Shown: positions 9,101 through 18,350, numbered from the stretch's first letter. The stretch is 43,894 nt of DNA from Halioglobus sp. (GCA_002699145.1 PABK01000025.1:1-43894); one strand, 5' to 3'. Translations and numbers: made by a program. The notes: generated by a model from the letters alone, not told the origin.

Positions 9101-9703
9101 TCAGTCGGTAAAGGCGGGGGCGGCGCCCATCTCCCAGAGGATCACCGAGCCCACCATCAGGCAGATCAGGATCACCAGGGCGATGGCCAGGACCGCGCTG
9201 GAAAACAGGAAGCCGCGTTCTTCCGGAATGTCCATAACGATCGGGATTCCCAGGTACATCAGGTACACGGCCCAGCTGACCGCGGCCACCCCCACCAGCA
9301 TGTCCAGCCAGAGTATGGGGTAAAAACCGACCAGCCCGGCCAGGAACATCGGTGTGACCATCAGGCCGGCGATGACGATGCCCTTGGTGGTGCTGGAATT
9401 GGCGCCGTAGGTCGCCGCCATCCAGTGAATGAAGTAGCCGATAACGCCGACGCAGGCGATCATGGTCAGGTAAAACAGGATGCAAATCTGCCGGGCGCTC
9501 TGGGTGGTCAGCTTGATCGCGTCGCCCTGCTCGCCGACTGTCCAGCCGACCTGGGTAGTGCCGTAATACCAGGCCACCGCGGGCAGGATTGCCATGATCG
9601 CAGGGTAGAGCAGCAACGTGCGCATCGTGCGCTCGGGAAGTTCGGCGATTGTTTTCCACTGTACGCTTGGCCTGACCATGAGGCCGAAGGTGTGCTGTAT
9701 CAT
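9101..9703 (-). CDS. Yip1-family membrane protein
   Basis: A 200-residue protein with about five hydrophobic helices in the last 150 residues. The start MIQHTFGLMVRPSVQWKTI (9703) matches the N-terminus common in bacterial Yip1-domain (DUF1282-type) proteins. Function in bacteria is unknown. It is placed between fnr and ccoN on the same strand, 32 bp before ccoN, so it may be cotranscribed with the oxidase. A role in oxidase biogenesis would be speculation from position only. Confidence 0.75.
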   Translation of the reverse strand: MIQHTFGLMVRPSVQWKTIAELPERTMRTLLLYPAIMAILPAVAWYYGTTQVGWTVGEQGDAIKLTTQSARQICILFYLTMIACVGVIGYFIHWMAATYGANSSTTKGIVIAGLMVTPMFLAGLVGFYPILWLDMLVGVAAVSWAVYLMYLGIPIVMDIPEERGFLFSSAVLAIALVILICLMVGSVILWEMGAAPAFTD

Positions 9704-9773
9704 CCGGGCATATCCCTCTGTAATGATCCCTGGTGTCGCCTGGGCTGTGCGCGATATCCGCGCTGGATCCAGC

Positions 9774-10532
9774 TCAGGAACTGACGTTGGCCAGCGCCCG
9801 AACGTTGTCCAGGTCCAGAATTTCGATTTCCTTGTTGTCCACACGCAGAATGTCCATTTTCTGCATGCGGCTGAATACCCGGCTGACGGTTTCCACGGTC
9901 AGCCCCAGGTAGTTGCCGATGTCGACGCGGGACATGGGCAGGCGAAACTTGGTGGCACTCAGTTTGCGCCGCGCGTTGCGCGTGGAAATGCTGAGCATCA
10001 GCGCCGCAATTCGCTCGTCGGCGGAATTCTTGCTGAGCAGGGTAATCAGTAGCTGGTCCTCGGTGATCTCGCGGCTCATCAGCGCGAAAAAGTGTCGCTG
10101 CAGGCTGGGCATGCTCGCGCTCAGTTTTTCCAGCGAGGTGAAGGGTATTTCACAGATTGCCGCGGTCTCCAGGGCGCGCGCGGAGGAGGCGTGCATGTTA
10201 TTGCTGATGCCGTCCATACCGAGAATCTCGCCGGGGAAGTAGAACCCGGTGACCTGTTCGCGGCCGTCATCCGTGGTCTTGTAGGCCTTGAGCGTCCCGG
10301 AGCGAACCGCGTAGACGGAACGGAATTCATCGCCCTCGCGGTACAGGTATTCGCCTTTTTGCAGGGGCTTGCCGCGCTGGATGATTTCGTCCAGTTGCCG
10401 CACGTCGTCGCTCTCCAGGGCCAGGGGCAGGCACAGGCTGTTAAGCCTGCAGCTGCTGCAGTTGATCTGGTAGTCGTGGGCGCAGGGCTTGAACTCCCCG
10501 TCCACTTGCGGTTGCGTGACCTGGCTGGCCAT
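9774..10532 (-). CDS. fnr: Oxygen-sensing transcription regulator Fnr/Anr
   Basis: The 252-residue regulator has the N-terminal cysteine pattern C25-x2-C28-x5-C34 plus an internal C127, the four ligands expected for the oxygen-labile [4Fe-4S] cluster. A cyclic-nucleotide-binding fold follows, then a C-terminal Crp-type helix-turn-helix with the recognition sequence ETVSRVFSRMQ. It activates low-oxygen genes from TTGAT-N4-ATCAA sites, one of which lies before hemN. Start 10532 is supported by AGAGGAACC about 6 bases upstream; an upstream in-frame ATG is less likely. An extra C17 is not needed for the cluster. Confidence 0.95.
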   Translation of the reverse strand: MASQVTQPQVDGEFKPCAHDYQINCSSCRLNSLCLPLALESDDVRQLDEIIQRGKPLQKGEYLYREGDEFRSVYAVRSGTLKAYKTTDDGREQVTGFYFPGEILGMDGISNNMHASSARALETAAICEIPFTSLEKLSASMPSLQRHFFALMSREITEDQLLITLLSKNSADERIAALMLSISTRNARRKLSATKFRLPMSRVDIGNYLGLTVETVSRVFSRMQKMDILRVDNKEIEILDLDNVRALANVSS

Positions 10533-10567
10533 ACTGGTTCCTCTGGTGTCCCGGGGTTCACCTATAA

Positions 10568-10596
10568 AGTATAGTGGATTATGCAATCGGACATAA
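10568..10596 (-). promoter_or_regulatory. Putative sigma-70 promoter of fnr
   Basis: On the minus strand a TATACT -10 element (10568-10573) lies 17 bp from a weak TTATGT -35 element (10591-10596), about 36 bases before the fnr start. There is no Fnr box here, so autoregulation is not visible. Confidence 0.5.
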
Positions 10597-10606
10597 TGCT
10601 TGCGGC

Positions 10607-12043
10607 TCAGACCGTCGCGGAGTAATACTGCGCGTTTGGCTCCCCCCCGGCCTGTGGCAGGTAGGCGTCAAATAGCATACAGATGTTACGCAGGAACGCG
10701 CGGCCGCTCCCGGTGACGCGGATGTAGTCGGCTGTGAACGTCACCAGGCCGTCCTCCGCCAGCGATTGCAGCCGTGGCAGTTCCGCTGCGAAGTGCCGTG
10801 CGAAATCGATCTCGAACCTGCGTTCGCATTCCTCGATATCCAGCCGCAGGTCGCAGGCCAGCGACATGATGACAAAGCGTCGCAGCCTGTCTTCCGCGCT
10901 GAGCTGGCAACCCCGCGACAGGGCTGTCTCGCCGGCATCGATGCGGCGGTAGTACTGCTCCAGTTCGCGTTCGTTCTGCAGGTAGAAATCGCCTACCTGG
11001 CTGATCGCCGATACCCCGAGGCCGACGAGGTCGTCCGCCAGGTGCACGGCGTAGCCCTGGAAGTTGCGCTGCAAGCGGCCCCTGGCCTGGGCGACAGCCA
11101 GTTCGTCGCCGGGCAGGACGAAGTGGTCCATGCCGATATGCACGTAGCCCGCCTCGCACAGGCCGCGGCTGACCTGTTGCTGCAACTGGAGTTTTTCAGC
11201 CGGGGAGGGCAACTGCAGGCGGTCGATCGCACGCTGGCTGGCGAAGCGCCCGGGCAAATGCGCATAGTTGAAGCAGGCGATGCGGTCCGGCCGCAACGCG
11301 ATGACCCGCGCCAGCGTCTCCGTCATGGATTGCCGGTCCTGGTGGGGCAAGCCGTAGATCAGGTCGAAGCCCAGCGAGGTAAATCCCAGGCGCCGCACGC
11401 TGTCGACGATCTGCGCCACCTGGCCGAAGGGCTGTAAGCGGTTGATGGCTTTTTGTACCAGCGGGTCGAAGTCCTGGATGCCGAGGCTGATGCGATTGAA
11501 GCCCAGTCCCTTGAGTAGCGCCAGCTTGTCCGTGTCCACCGTGCGCGGGTCGATCTCGATACTGTATTCGCGCTCGGGCCGGTCCAGCAGGTGAAAGTGG
11601 CTGGCCAGTTGATGCATCAGTCGCGTCAGGTCGGCCGCCTCGAGAAACGTCGGTGTGCCGCCCCCCCAGTGCAGTTGTGTCACCGGGCGGCGCGCGCCGT
11701 GCAGGCTCGCCCGCTGCTCGATTTCGCGTTCCAGGCGCTGTAAATACGCGTCAGCCGCGCTGTCGTCACGAGTGACGACCTTGTTGCACGCGCAGTAGTA
11801 GCATATGTCCCTGCAGAACGGCAGGTGCACGTAGAGCGACAGCGGGGTGATGGGTGCGCCGGACTGTGACTGCAGCCAGTCCTGGCAACGCGCCACCGCA
11901 CCGGCGTCGTCAAACTGCGGAGCGGTGGGGTAGGAGGTGTAGCGCGGCCCCGGGCGGGCGTATTTCGCCGCCAGTGCGCTGTCCCCGGCAAAGGTCTTGT
12001 GTACAGGCGCCGGTGGCTGGCTGCCTTGGGGTACGAGGTGCAT
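10607..12043 (-). CDS. hemN: Oxygen-independent coproporphyrinogen III oxidase HemN
   Basis: A 478-residue radical SAM enzyme that converts coproporphyrinogen III to protoporphyrinogen IX without oxygen, completing heme synthesis in low oxygen. The N-terminal segment contains KYARPGPRYTSYPTA, typical of true HemN, then the cluster motif C77-x3-C81-x2-C84 (CRDICYYC) and the HWGGGTPTFL motif. The full length and presence of both features argue against the HemW paralog. It has its own Fnr/Anr-type promoter (12074-12115) and lies upstream of fnr on the same strand. Confidence 0.95.
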   Translation of the reverse strand: MHLVPQGSQPPAPVHKTFAGDSALAAKYARPGPRYTSYPTAPQFDDAGAVARCQDWLQSQSGAPITPLSLYVHLPFCRDICYYCACNKVVTRDDSAADAYLQRLEREIEQRASLHGARRPVTQLHWGGGTPTFLEAADLTRLMHQLASHFHLLDRPEREYSIEIDPRTVDTDKLALLKGLGFNRISLGIQDFDPLVQKAINRLQPFGQVAQIVDSVRRLGFTSLGFDLIYGLPHQDRQSMTETLARVIALRPDRIACFNYAHLPGRFASQRAIDRLQLPSPAEKLQLQQQVSRGLCEAGYVHIGMDHFVLPGDELAVAQARGRLQRNFQGYAVHLADDLVGLGVSAISQVGDFYLQNERELEQYYRRIDAGETALSRGCQLSAEDRLRRFVIMSLACDLRLDIEECERRFEIDFARHFAAELPRLQSLAEDGLVTFTADYIRVTGSGRAFLRNICMLFDAYLPQAGGEPNAQYYSATV

Positions 12044-12073
12044 CTGTGCGGCTCACTGCGGTGTCGGCAAACG

Positions 12074-12115
12074 ATGCTACCAGTGGCTTCACTGCACCAC
12101 GTTGATCCAGATCAA
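12074..12115 (-). promoter_or_regulatory. Class II-type Fnr/Anr promoter of hemN
   Basis: A perfect palindromic Fnr/Anr box, TTGATCTGGATCAA on the minus strand, occupies 12102-12115. Twenty-two bases downstream is a TAGCAT -10 hexamer (12074-12079). This is exactly the class II arrangement (box centred at -41.5) and predicts a transcript start near 12067, 24 bases before the hemN start codon. Activation at low oxygen by the neighbouring Fnr/Anr protein is the straightforward inference. Confidence 0.88.
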
Positions 12116-12121
12116 GCGCCC

Positions 12122-13285
12122 TCAAGCGAGGGTGGCCGCGCTCTTCAGCACCAGGCGCACGAGTTCGGCCTGCCGCGACACCCCGGTCTTGGCGAATACC
12201 GATTTCAGCTGTGCCCGGGCCGTGTGTTGCGAGATGCCCTGGGCGCTGGAGACCTCCGCGAGGCTCATGCCTTGGGCCAGCAGGGTTGCCAGCCGGGCCT
12301 CCGCGGGAGTCAGGCTGAACAGGTCGGCGAGCACCTGCTGCGAAGTCGACTCCTCGCGCTCGGGATCGGAGATGAACACCGCCGCGGCGGGAATTCCCTC
12401 GCCCTCGCTGCCCAACGCACCGGGCGCAGGGCGGATGATCAGTCCCAGGTCCGGCCTGGCGTCCTGGCGCGGAACGCGCAGTGCGCGCACCAGAGAGGTT
12501 TCGCCCTGCTGCTGGGCGCGGATGATGGTGGTCAGCGCCTCCTGCAATTCGCGGTTGATATCGCGCCCCTCGCTGTGCAGGCGCCCGTCGCGCAACGCGA
12601 TGCCGTTGCCCGCCTGCAGCAGGGCGTCGGCGATATGGTTGCAACTCAGTAGGCGCCCCTGTTCGTCGAGGATGATCGTGCCCACGGCGAGCTGGTTGAC
12701 CGCACCGGCGTAGACATCGCGCTCGCTGGTCGTGCGGTTGAGCCGCGCATAGATTTCCAGCGCGCGGCGCAGGTGGGGCGCCAGTCGCTGCAACAATTCC
12801 CGCTCGCGCACGCGAAAACGCGGTTCCTTGCGCCGGCGCGCAAAGCGCAGGCGGGCGAGCATGCCGCCGGGCTCCGCGGTGTCCACGCCGAGAATGCGAA
12901 ACAGCCCTATGGGCTCGAGGTAGTGCCTGTAGTAGTCGTTTTCCACCAGATCCCGGTCGGGCAGCAGGTCTTCCAGCGCGATGACCCTGTCCTGTGGCAG
13001 GTTGATGAACGGGTCCAGGGTGAAAAACTCCTCGCGGTAGGCGCTGGCCTGCCAGTCGTTGGGGTCGGCCAGCGTGGCGCTGCTGTCGCTGTCCGGTCGC
13101 ACGCAGTTGAGGATGACACCCTGATCGTCCTTCGATGGGGGCCTGAGGATCAGCGAGGCGACCTGGGCGTCCAGGGCTTCGCGCAGGGCGGGCAGGGTGC
13201 TCTGCCAGGGACGCGACTCCACCGCGCCTTCATAGACCAGTCCGACCAGTCTGTCGTAGTCGTGGTCCACCCTGGCGGAGGACAT
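12122..13285 (-). CDS. LuxR-family transcription regulator
   Basis: A 387-residue protein whose last 65 or so residues form a LuxR-type helix-turn-helix (LTPAEARLATLLAQG... then ISQHTARAQLKSVFAKTGV). The N-terminal 300 residues look like a sensory region, with a PAS-like middle part around QLAVGTIILDEQGRLL; no ligand can be named. It begins 7 bp after the DUF1631-GGDEF-EAL gene, so the two are probably one operon. Targets are unknown. The GerE-type HTH assignment is firm; the sensory function is not. Confidence 0.88.
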   Translation of the reverse strand: MSSARVDHDYDRLVGLVYEGAVESRPWQSTLPALREALDAQVASLILRPPSKDDQGVILNCVRPDSDSSATLADPNDWQASAYREEFFTLDPFINLPQDRVIALEDLLPDRDLVENDYYRHYLEPIGLFRILGVDTAEPGGMLARLRFARRRKEPRFRVRERELLQRLAPHLRRALEIYARLNRTTSERDVYAGAVNQLAVGTIILDEQGRLLSCNHIADALLQAGNGIALRDGRLHSEGRDINRELQEALTTIIRAQQQGETSLVRALRVPRQDARPDLGLIIRPAPGALGSEGEGIPAAAVFISDPEREESTSQQVLADLFSLTPAEARLATLLAQGMSLAEVSSAQGISQHTARAQLKSVFAKTGVSRQAELVRLVLKSAATLA

Positions 13286-13292
13286 GGGCCGT

Positions 13293-16200
13293 TTACTTTT
13301 CGATGCTGGAGAGGTCGTCAGTGACCTCTGTGAGCAGTTTCGGTCGTCCGACCCCCCAGCCCTGCAGGTAGTCGACGCCTATTTCCTGCAGCTTGGCTAC
13401 AATTTCATCGTTTTCCACTGATTCGGCGATGGTTTCCTGGCCGAGGAAGTGGGCCAAGTCGTTGATCGAGCGCGCCATGGCGTAATCGTTGCGGTTTTTG
13501 TGAATGCCGGTGACGAAACTGCCGTCGATCTTGACATAGTCGACTGGTAGTTCGCGCAGGTAGTTGTGGCTCGCCAAACCGGTGCCGAAATCATCGATGG
13601 AGAACTTGCAGCCGATATTGCGGAAAGCGCGTACGAAGTCCGCCGCCTTGACCAGGTTTGAGATGGTCCCTGTCTCTGTAATCTCGAAGCACAGGCGGCT
13701 GGTGCCGACACCGAACTCGGATATCTGTTCCAGCAGGTAGTCGAGGAAGCCGTCATCGGTCACGCTGGCGCCGGACAGGTTGATGGCCAGGTTGGGTACG
13801 ACTTTCTGCGCGTCCATCAGCTGGCTGATCCAGGTGAACGCCTCGCGCACTACCCAGCGGTCGACCAGGATCATAAAACCGTAACGCTCGGCGGACTGGA
13901 TGAATTCCTCCGGGGAGGACAGTGAGCCATCCTTGTTTTTCAGGCCGAGCAACAGTTCGTAGTGCAGGCTGGTGGATTCGCCGCTGACCGCGCTCTGCAC
14001 GATCGGCTGCGCGCGCAGCACGAAGCGGTCGGTAGCCAGGGCCTCCTCCAGGTTCTGGCGCGTGCGCGTTTTCTCCGAGCGGTACTGGCTGACGTCGTTG
14101 TGGTCTTCCTCGAAGCGCGCAACCCGGTTGCGCCCGGCCTGTTTCGCCATTTGCATGGCGTCGCGCGCCGCTTCCAGCCGTTGCTCTACTCCCGGGCTGT
14201 GCTCGACGATGGCGGCAACGCCGATCGATACGGTGAAAGTGACATTTTCGCCGTCGATGTCCATGCTGCTGGCTTCGATATCGCCGCGAACTTTCTCCGC
14301 GAATTCCTCGGCCGACTCTATGGACCGGTCGATCAGCAAGATAGCGAACTCGTCGCCCTTGATGCGCGCTGAGGAGATCTTCTTGCCGTGCAGTTGCGCC
14401 AGCAGCCTGGCGAATTCCAGCAGCACCTGGTCGCCGCTGATGCGATCGTAGACCTCGTTGACCAGGTTGAACTGGTCGATATTCAGGTACAACACCGCGT
14501 GTTGCGAGCGCTTGTGCCGGGCGTGGCGCAGTGCGCGCTGCATCTGGTCGAGGAAGGTCTCGCGGTTGATCAGCCGGGTGAGGGAGTCGTGATTGCGTGC
14601 GAAGCTCAGCGTTTTCTGTACGTGTTCGAGTGTCTGGTACATGCTCTGGTCGACCACTGACAGCTTGTCGGCGGGCGCCGGCGGCTGTACGCCGCGACTG
14701 AGCTGTCGGGCCAGGCGAATGGCGCTGAGGTCGGCGATCTTCTGGCCGCGCTCGTTGACGAAAATATAGCGGTCGCGGTTCGGGCTGATCCAGGCCAGTT
14801 GCATGCGTTTTTTCTTGCCGGAACTGTCGCGGTAGGTCAACCAGTCGTCTTTTTCCAGCTGCTCCACGCGCTTGACCCAGCGGCGCAGTCGCGGCAGGTC
14901 CTCGATGCGCGCGCGTACCTGATCCGGGTCTGGCTCGCCGTCGGACAGGGAGTCCCCGACCTCGATGGTTTCCACGTCCATTGTGCCGGCCATGATGTCG
15001 CGCAACTTGTCCAGCACCGCCTCGTGGGCCATGTTGGTGGGCAGCGCCGTGGCGATCTGTGTGCCGATAAGGTCCAGCAGGGGCTCGGCCTCGAGCCCGC
15101 TCTGCACGGAATCGTCGTCGTCCGCGCCGGACTGGCGTTCCTTCAGCCACGCGTTCAGCACTTCCAGGTTGTTCAGTTGCTCCAGCCAGGTGGCGCTGTT
15201 GGCGCCCTCCTTGACGTGTGTCAGCACCAGGGCATCGCGCCAGCCGCTCTCGATCAGCTCCACCAGGACCTTCGGCGCGGTTTGCTCCGGTAGCTTCTCG
15301 CGGATGAGCCTGCCCACCTCGCGCCGCGCCTGGGCCAGTTTTTCCTGGCCTTCCTGTGTGCGCACCACGCGCTCGATATTGCGCGACAGGGCCCGTTCCT
15401 GTTGCGCCACCAGGCGGTCGATTTTCTCCAGCGCCGTGTCGAAGACCGTCGCGTCGGTCTCGTAGTCGTCGATAATCTCGTCGACGATCGCATTGATGCG
15501 CCCTTCCAGCGCCTTGTTGGGGAAGTTCGCGGAGGTCGCCAGTTGCGACAGTTTGTCGACGACCGCGCGCGCGGCGTGGCTGTGGTCCACAAAGAAGCGC
15601 GGGTCCATCAGGGCCAGTTTCGCCAGCGGAATCTGCAGGCTGCTCAGCGCCGGTTTCAGCTCCCGGGTGACATCCAGTTGCGACTTGATGGTGCCGAACA
15701 GGTTGTCGACCATATCGAGCTGGTTCAGGCTCTCCGCGGTCAGGCCGCTGGAATCCTTCAGGTCGCCGATGTTGTCGCGGTTGCTCGCCAGGTAGGCGCG
15801 CAGGGAGTCGCTGGCCTGTACCTCCTCGCGGGCGCGTTGGTCGCGTTGCAGTGCGCCCAGTGCGCGCGCGATGGCCTGGGCGTCGGCGAGTCGGCTCTGG
15901 TCGACCTCCGAGCTGGCGACGGTGGCCCCCTCCCAGGTGCTGCTCAGGGCGGCGCCGCTGTCCAGCGTGCCCTCCTCGAGCAGCCCCTCCGCCTCGCGCT
16001 TGAAGTTGAGCGCGTCGACCACGGACTTGTACAGGCTGGCGGGGGTAAAGCGGCCCATCGCGCCGGTGAGCTGTTCGCCCAGGTGCTGGTGGAGCTGGTC
16101 CAGCTCACTGGCCGCCCGGTGCGTCGCTGGCGAGGCGCCGCCCGCCCCGGTCGAGCCCGCGCCGCCTGGCGGCGCGGCCGGCTGCGGCGCGGCCGGCGGC

Positions 16201-17399
16201 GGCTCGCGCCGCGGCCTGGGCGCGGGACGATCCACCTCGCCGCGGCGCTTGAGCAGTGAACCTTTGGTGCGAATTTCTTCTTCCACCTGCGGCAGTACAT
16301 CGTGCCGTGCGAGCAGGGCGTTGAGCTCGCCGTAGTAGCCGTCCAGTTGCGCAATAAATTGCCCGGAGAAAAACTCGAAGATATGCGACAGGACCTCCGC
16401 GGGAACCTCCGCGCCGAGCAGGGCGCCCTGGAACGCGCGGCAGAGCTGGCGCACGTGCAGGGGGTTGCGCAGGGTGTTCGGGTCCACGCCGACCAGTTGC
16501 GCCATCCGTACGGTCAGCGCTTCCAGGGTGATCCGGTGCTGGTCCTCGCCGGCGTTGACCATGCGGTCGATGAGCAGGAAGTCCTCGAATTCCTGCAGGT
16601 CCACCAGGTCCAGTTCGTCGGGGCTGCCGATGTTGTATTGCCACAGCTGGTCATCCGCCCGCTCCGGGGTGAGGTCGCCGAAGTACCCGTTCACCTGGTC
16701 GAGAAACTGTTGGGCGATGCCGCCGGCGGCGTGGCGAATGATGATCGCCGAGTCGTAGTGCAGGTTCTCGCCGTCTTTCTTCTGCCGCATGCGCGGCGAC
16801 AGCTCCAGCAGGTGGTCTGTCAGGTGCAGCAGGAACGGTTTCAGCGTGGTCGCCAGGTGTTCGACGCCGCGCGCCTGCAGTTCCTCCAGCAGCTTTGCGT
16901 ACTCTGCGCTGACCGGCGCGGCCGGGCTGTGCGTGTCGCTGCGGGGCTTGTCTGTGCCTGTGGCCGGCTTTTCCCCGGCGTTGGCCGGCTGCGGGGCGGG
17001 CGCCTGCCCGGCGGAGGGGGAGGCGGGCGCCTGGGGTGCAGCGGCTGGCGCGGCACTACCGCTCGCGTGCGTACCCATCAACTCGCGCAGGCGGCGGGCG
17101 TTATCCGCGTCCGCGTCGGCGAATTTCAGCGTGATACATTCACGGTAGACATGGGCGATATACACGCGCACGCCGTCCGGATCGCTGTCGGCGGCGACCT
17201 CCGGGGGGAGGCTCAGGCTGGCATAGGCGCCGACGTCGACCGCGATTTCCGCATCACCGTCGTGCGGGTCCTCCAGGGACAGGTTATCGAGTTCAAGGCT
17301 GCCGTCCAGCATGGGGGAGAGCTGCCCGCGGAGCCGGAGGGCATTGTCCAGTACCAGAATGGCCGGGAGTTGCCCCGGCTGTGTTTGCGAGTTGGACAT
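13293..17399 (-). CDS. DUF1631-GGDEF-EAL protein (c-di-GMP signalling)
   Basis: A 1368-residue protein. Residues about 1-110 form a PilZ-like or unknown domain, followed by an Ala/Pro-rich linker. A DUF1631 (PF07793-type) region fills about 180-800, with a second Pro/Ala-rich linker near 390-430. A GGDEF domain follows with the signature altered to KGDEF (1014-1018) and no RxxD inhibitory site just before it. The C-terminal EAL domain has ELL in place of EAL (E1148 retained), plus ITET, IDDFGTG, VKID, ESVEN and LQGWGVGRP, so the main catalytic acidic residues of a c-di-GMP phosphodiesterase are present. I infer a c-di-GMP hydrolase or sensor with a degenerate cyclase. No membrane segment is evident. 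Confidence 0.9.
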   Translation of the reverse strand: MSNSQTQPGQLPAILVLDNALRLRGQLSPMLDGSLELDNLSLEDPHDGDAEIAVDVGAYASLSLPPEVAADSDPDGVRVYIAHVYRECITLKFADADADNARRLRELMGTHASGSAAPAAAPQAPASPSAGQAPAPQPANAGEKPATGTDKPRSDTHSPAAPVSAEYAKLLEELQARGVEHLATTLKPFLLHLTDHLLELSPRMRQKKDGENLHYDSAIIIRHAAGGIAQQFLDQVNGYFGDLTPERADDQLWQYNIGSPDELDLVDLQEFEDFLLIDRMVNAGEDQHRITLEALTVRMAQLVGVDPNTLRNPLHVRQLCRAFQGALLGAEVPAEVLSHIFEFFSGQFIAQLDGYYGELNALLARHDVLPQVEEEIRTKGSLLKRRGEVDRPAPRPRREPPPAAPQPAAPPGGAGSTGAGGASPATHRAASELDQLHQHLGEQLTGAMGRFTPASLYKSVVDALNFKREAEGLLEEGTLDSGAALSSTWEGATVASSEVDQSRLADAQAIARALGALQRDQRAREEVQASDSLRAYLASNRDNIGDLKDSSGLTAESLNQLDMVDNLFGTIKSQLDVTRELKPALSSLQIPLAKLALMDPRFFVDHSHAARAVVDKLSQLATSANFPNKALEGRINAIVDEIIDDYETDATVFDTALEKIDRLVAQQERALSRNIERVVRTQEGQEKLAQARREVGRLIREKLPEQTAPKVLVELIESGWRDALVLTHVKEGANSATWLEQLNNLEVLNAWLKERQSGADDDDSVQSGLEAEPLLDLIGTQIATALPTNMAHEAVLDKLRDIMAGTMDVETIEVGDSLSDGEPDPDQVRARIEDLPRLRRWVKRVEQLEKDDWLTYRDSSGKKKRMQLAWISPNRDRYIFVNERGQKIADLSAIRLARQLSRGVQPPAPADKLSVVDQSMYQTLEHVQKTLSFARNHDSLTRLINRETFLDQMQRALRHARHKRSQHAVLYLNIDQFNLVNEVYDRISGDQVLLEFARLLAQLHGKKISSARIKGDEFAILLIDRSIESAEEFAEKVRGDIEASSMDIDGENVTFTVSIGVAAIVEHSPGVEQRLEAARDAMQMAKQAGRNRVARFEEDHNDVSQYRSEKTRTRQNLEEALATDRFVLRAQPIVQSAVSGESTSLHYELLLGLKNKDGSLSSPEEFIQSAERYGFMILVDRWVVREAFTWISQLMDAQKVVPNLAINLSGASVTDDGFLDYLLEQISEFGVGTSRLCFEITETGTISNLVKAADFVRAFRNIGCKFSIDDFGTGLASHNYLRELPVDYVKIDGSFVTGIHKNRNDYAMARSINDLAHFLGQETIAESVENDEIVAKLQEIGVDYLQGWGVGRPKLLTEVTDDLSSIEK

Positions 17400-17478
17400 C
17401 TGACCTCTGTATGGCGCGCCCTCAGGCGCGCGTTCCGGGTTGGAACTCCCGGATTATTGTTCTGGCGTGTGTGGACAA

Positions 17479-17506
17479 ATTATACCTCTCTCGGCGTAGC
17501 CGACAA
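17479..17506 (-). promoter_or_regulatory. Putative sigma-70 promoter of the DUF1631-GGDEF-EAL gene
   Basis: On the minus strand a perfect TATAAT (17479-17484) lies 16 bp from TTGTCG (17501-17506). It sits about 80 bases before the start codon of the 1368-residue protein and would drive that gene and the LuxR gene behind it. Confidence 0.6.
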
Positions 17507-17541
17507 GCGGCGCGTGCGCGCGCGGCCGATCAAGCGGCTTG

Positions 17542-18318
17542 TTACTCCCCGGCGTTCGCTGCGGACAGGAAGGCGGGTTTTTCACCGCCGCCGTGCACGG
17601 CGAAGTTCGTGCCGCTGACGTAGGAGGCCAGATCGGAGCCCAGGAACAGGCAGGCGTTGCCGACATCCTCGGGGACGGCCATGCGTCCCAGGGGGATGGT
17701 GGCGCCGACAGCGGCTATACCCTCGTCGTCGCCGTAATGCAGGTGCGCCTGTTCGGTGACGGTAAGTCCCACTACCAGCGCATTGACCCGCACCTTCGGC
17801 CCCCATTCGACCGCCAGCGAGGTGCCGAGATTGACCAGGCCGGCCTTGGCCGCGCCGTAGGCCGCGGTGCCCGGGGAGGGCCGGATGGTGCTGACACTGG
17901 CGATATTGATGATGCTGCCGCCGTCCTCCTGTTCCTGCATGACGCGATTCGCTACCTGGCTGAAATTCAGCGGGGCAATGAGATTGAGCCGGATGATGGC
18001 TTCCGAGAAGCGCGGCGAGGCTGTGGCCGCGTCGGCGTGGGGCGCGCCGCCGGCATTGTTGACCAGTACGTCCAGGCGTCCGTGGCGGGACACGGTCTCT
18101 TCCACACAGGCCTCGATCTGCGCGTAGTCACGCACGTCGCAGGCGATGAAATGCGCCTCGCGGTCGTCGACCCGCGGCAGTTCCTCCGGCGCGCTGCGCC
18201 CGCAGATGACGACCTGGGCCCCGGCCTCCAGGAATCGCAGGGTAATGCCGCGGCCGACACCTTTGCCGCCCCCGGTGACGATGACGACCTTGCCGCTATA
18301 ATCCAGCGGGTTGTTCAT
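17542..18318 (-). CDS. Short-chain dehydrogenase/reductase
   Basis: A 258-residue classical SDR oxidoreductase with the cofactor motif TGGGKGVG (15-22), NNAG, the catalytic serine region INIASVS, and Y154-x3-K158. A GAGGAG Shine-Dalgarno sequence precedes the ATG. The substrate cannot be told from sequence; NAD(P) is the expected cofactor. It is transcribed away from the F420 operon with a 205-bp shared intergenic region, which may only reflect position. A link to F420 metabolism is possible but not shown. Confidence 0.9.
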   Translation of the reverse strand: MNNPLDYSGKVVIVTGGGKGVGRGITLRFLEAGAQVVICGRSAPEELPRVDDREAHFIACDVRDYAQIEACVEETVSRHGRLDVLVNNAGGAPHADAATASPRFSEAIIRLNLIAPLNFSQVANRVMQEQEDGGSIINIASVSTIRPSPGTAAYGAAKAGLVNLGTSLAVEWGPKVRVNALVVGLTVTEQAHLHYGDDEGIAAVGATIPLGRMAVPEDVGNACLFLGSDLASYVSGTNFAVHGGGEKPAFLSAANAGE

Positions 18319-18350
18319 GTTCTGTGACTCCTCGAGACAGTGCGCCGCGC

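Noticed and set aside
13286-13292. Terminator between the DUF1631-GGDEF-EAL gene and the LuxR gene
   Set aside because: The gap is only 7 bp and holds no stem; joint transcription is more likely.
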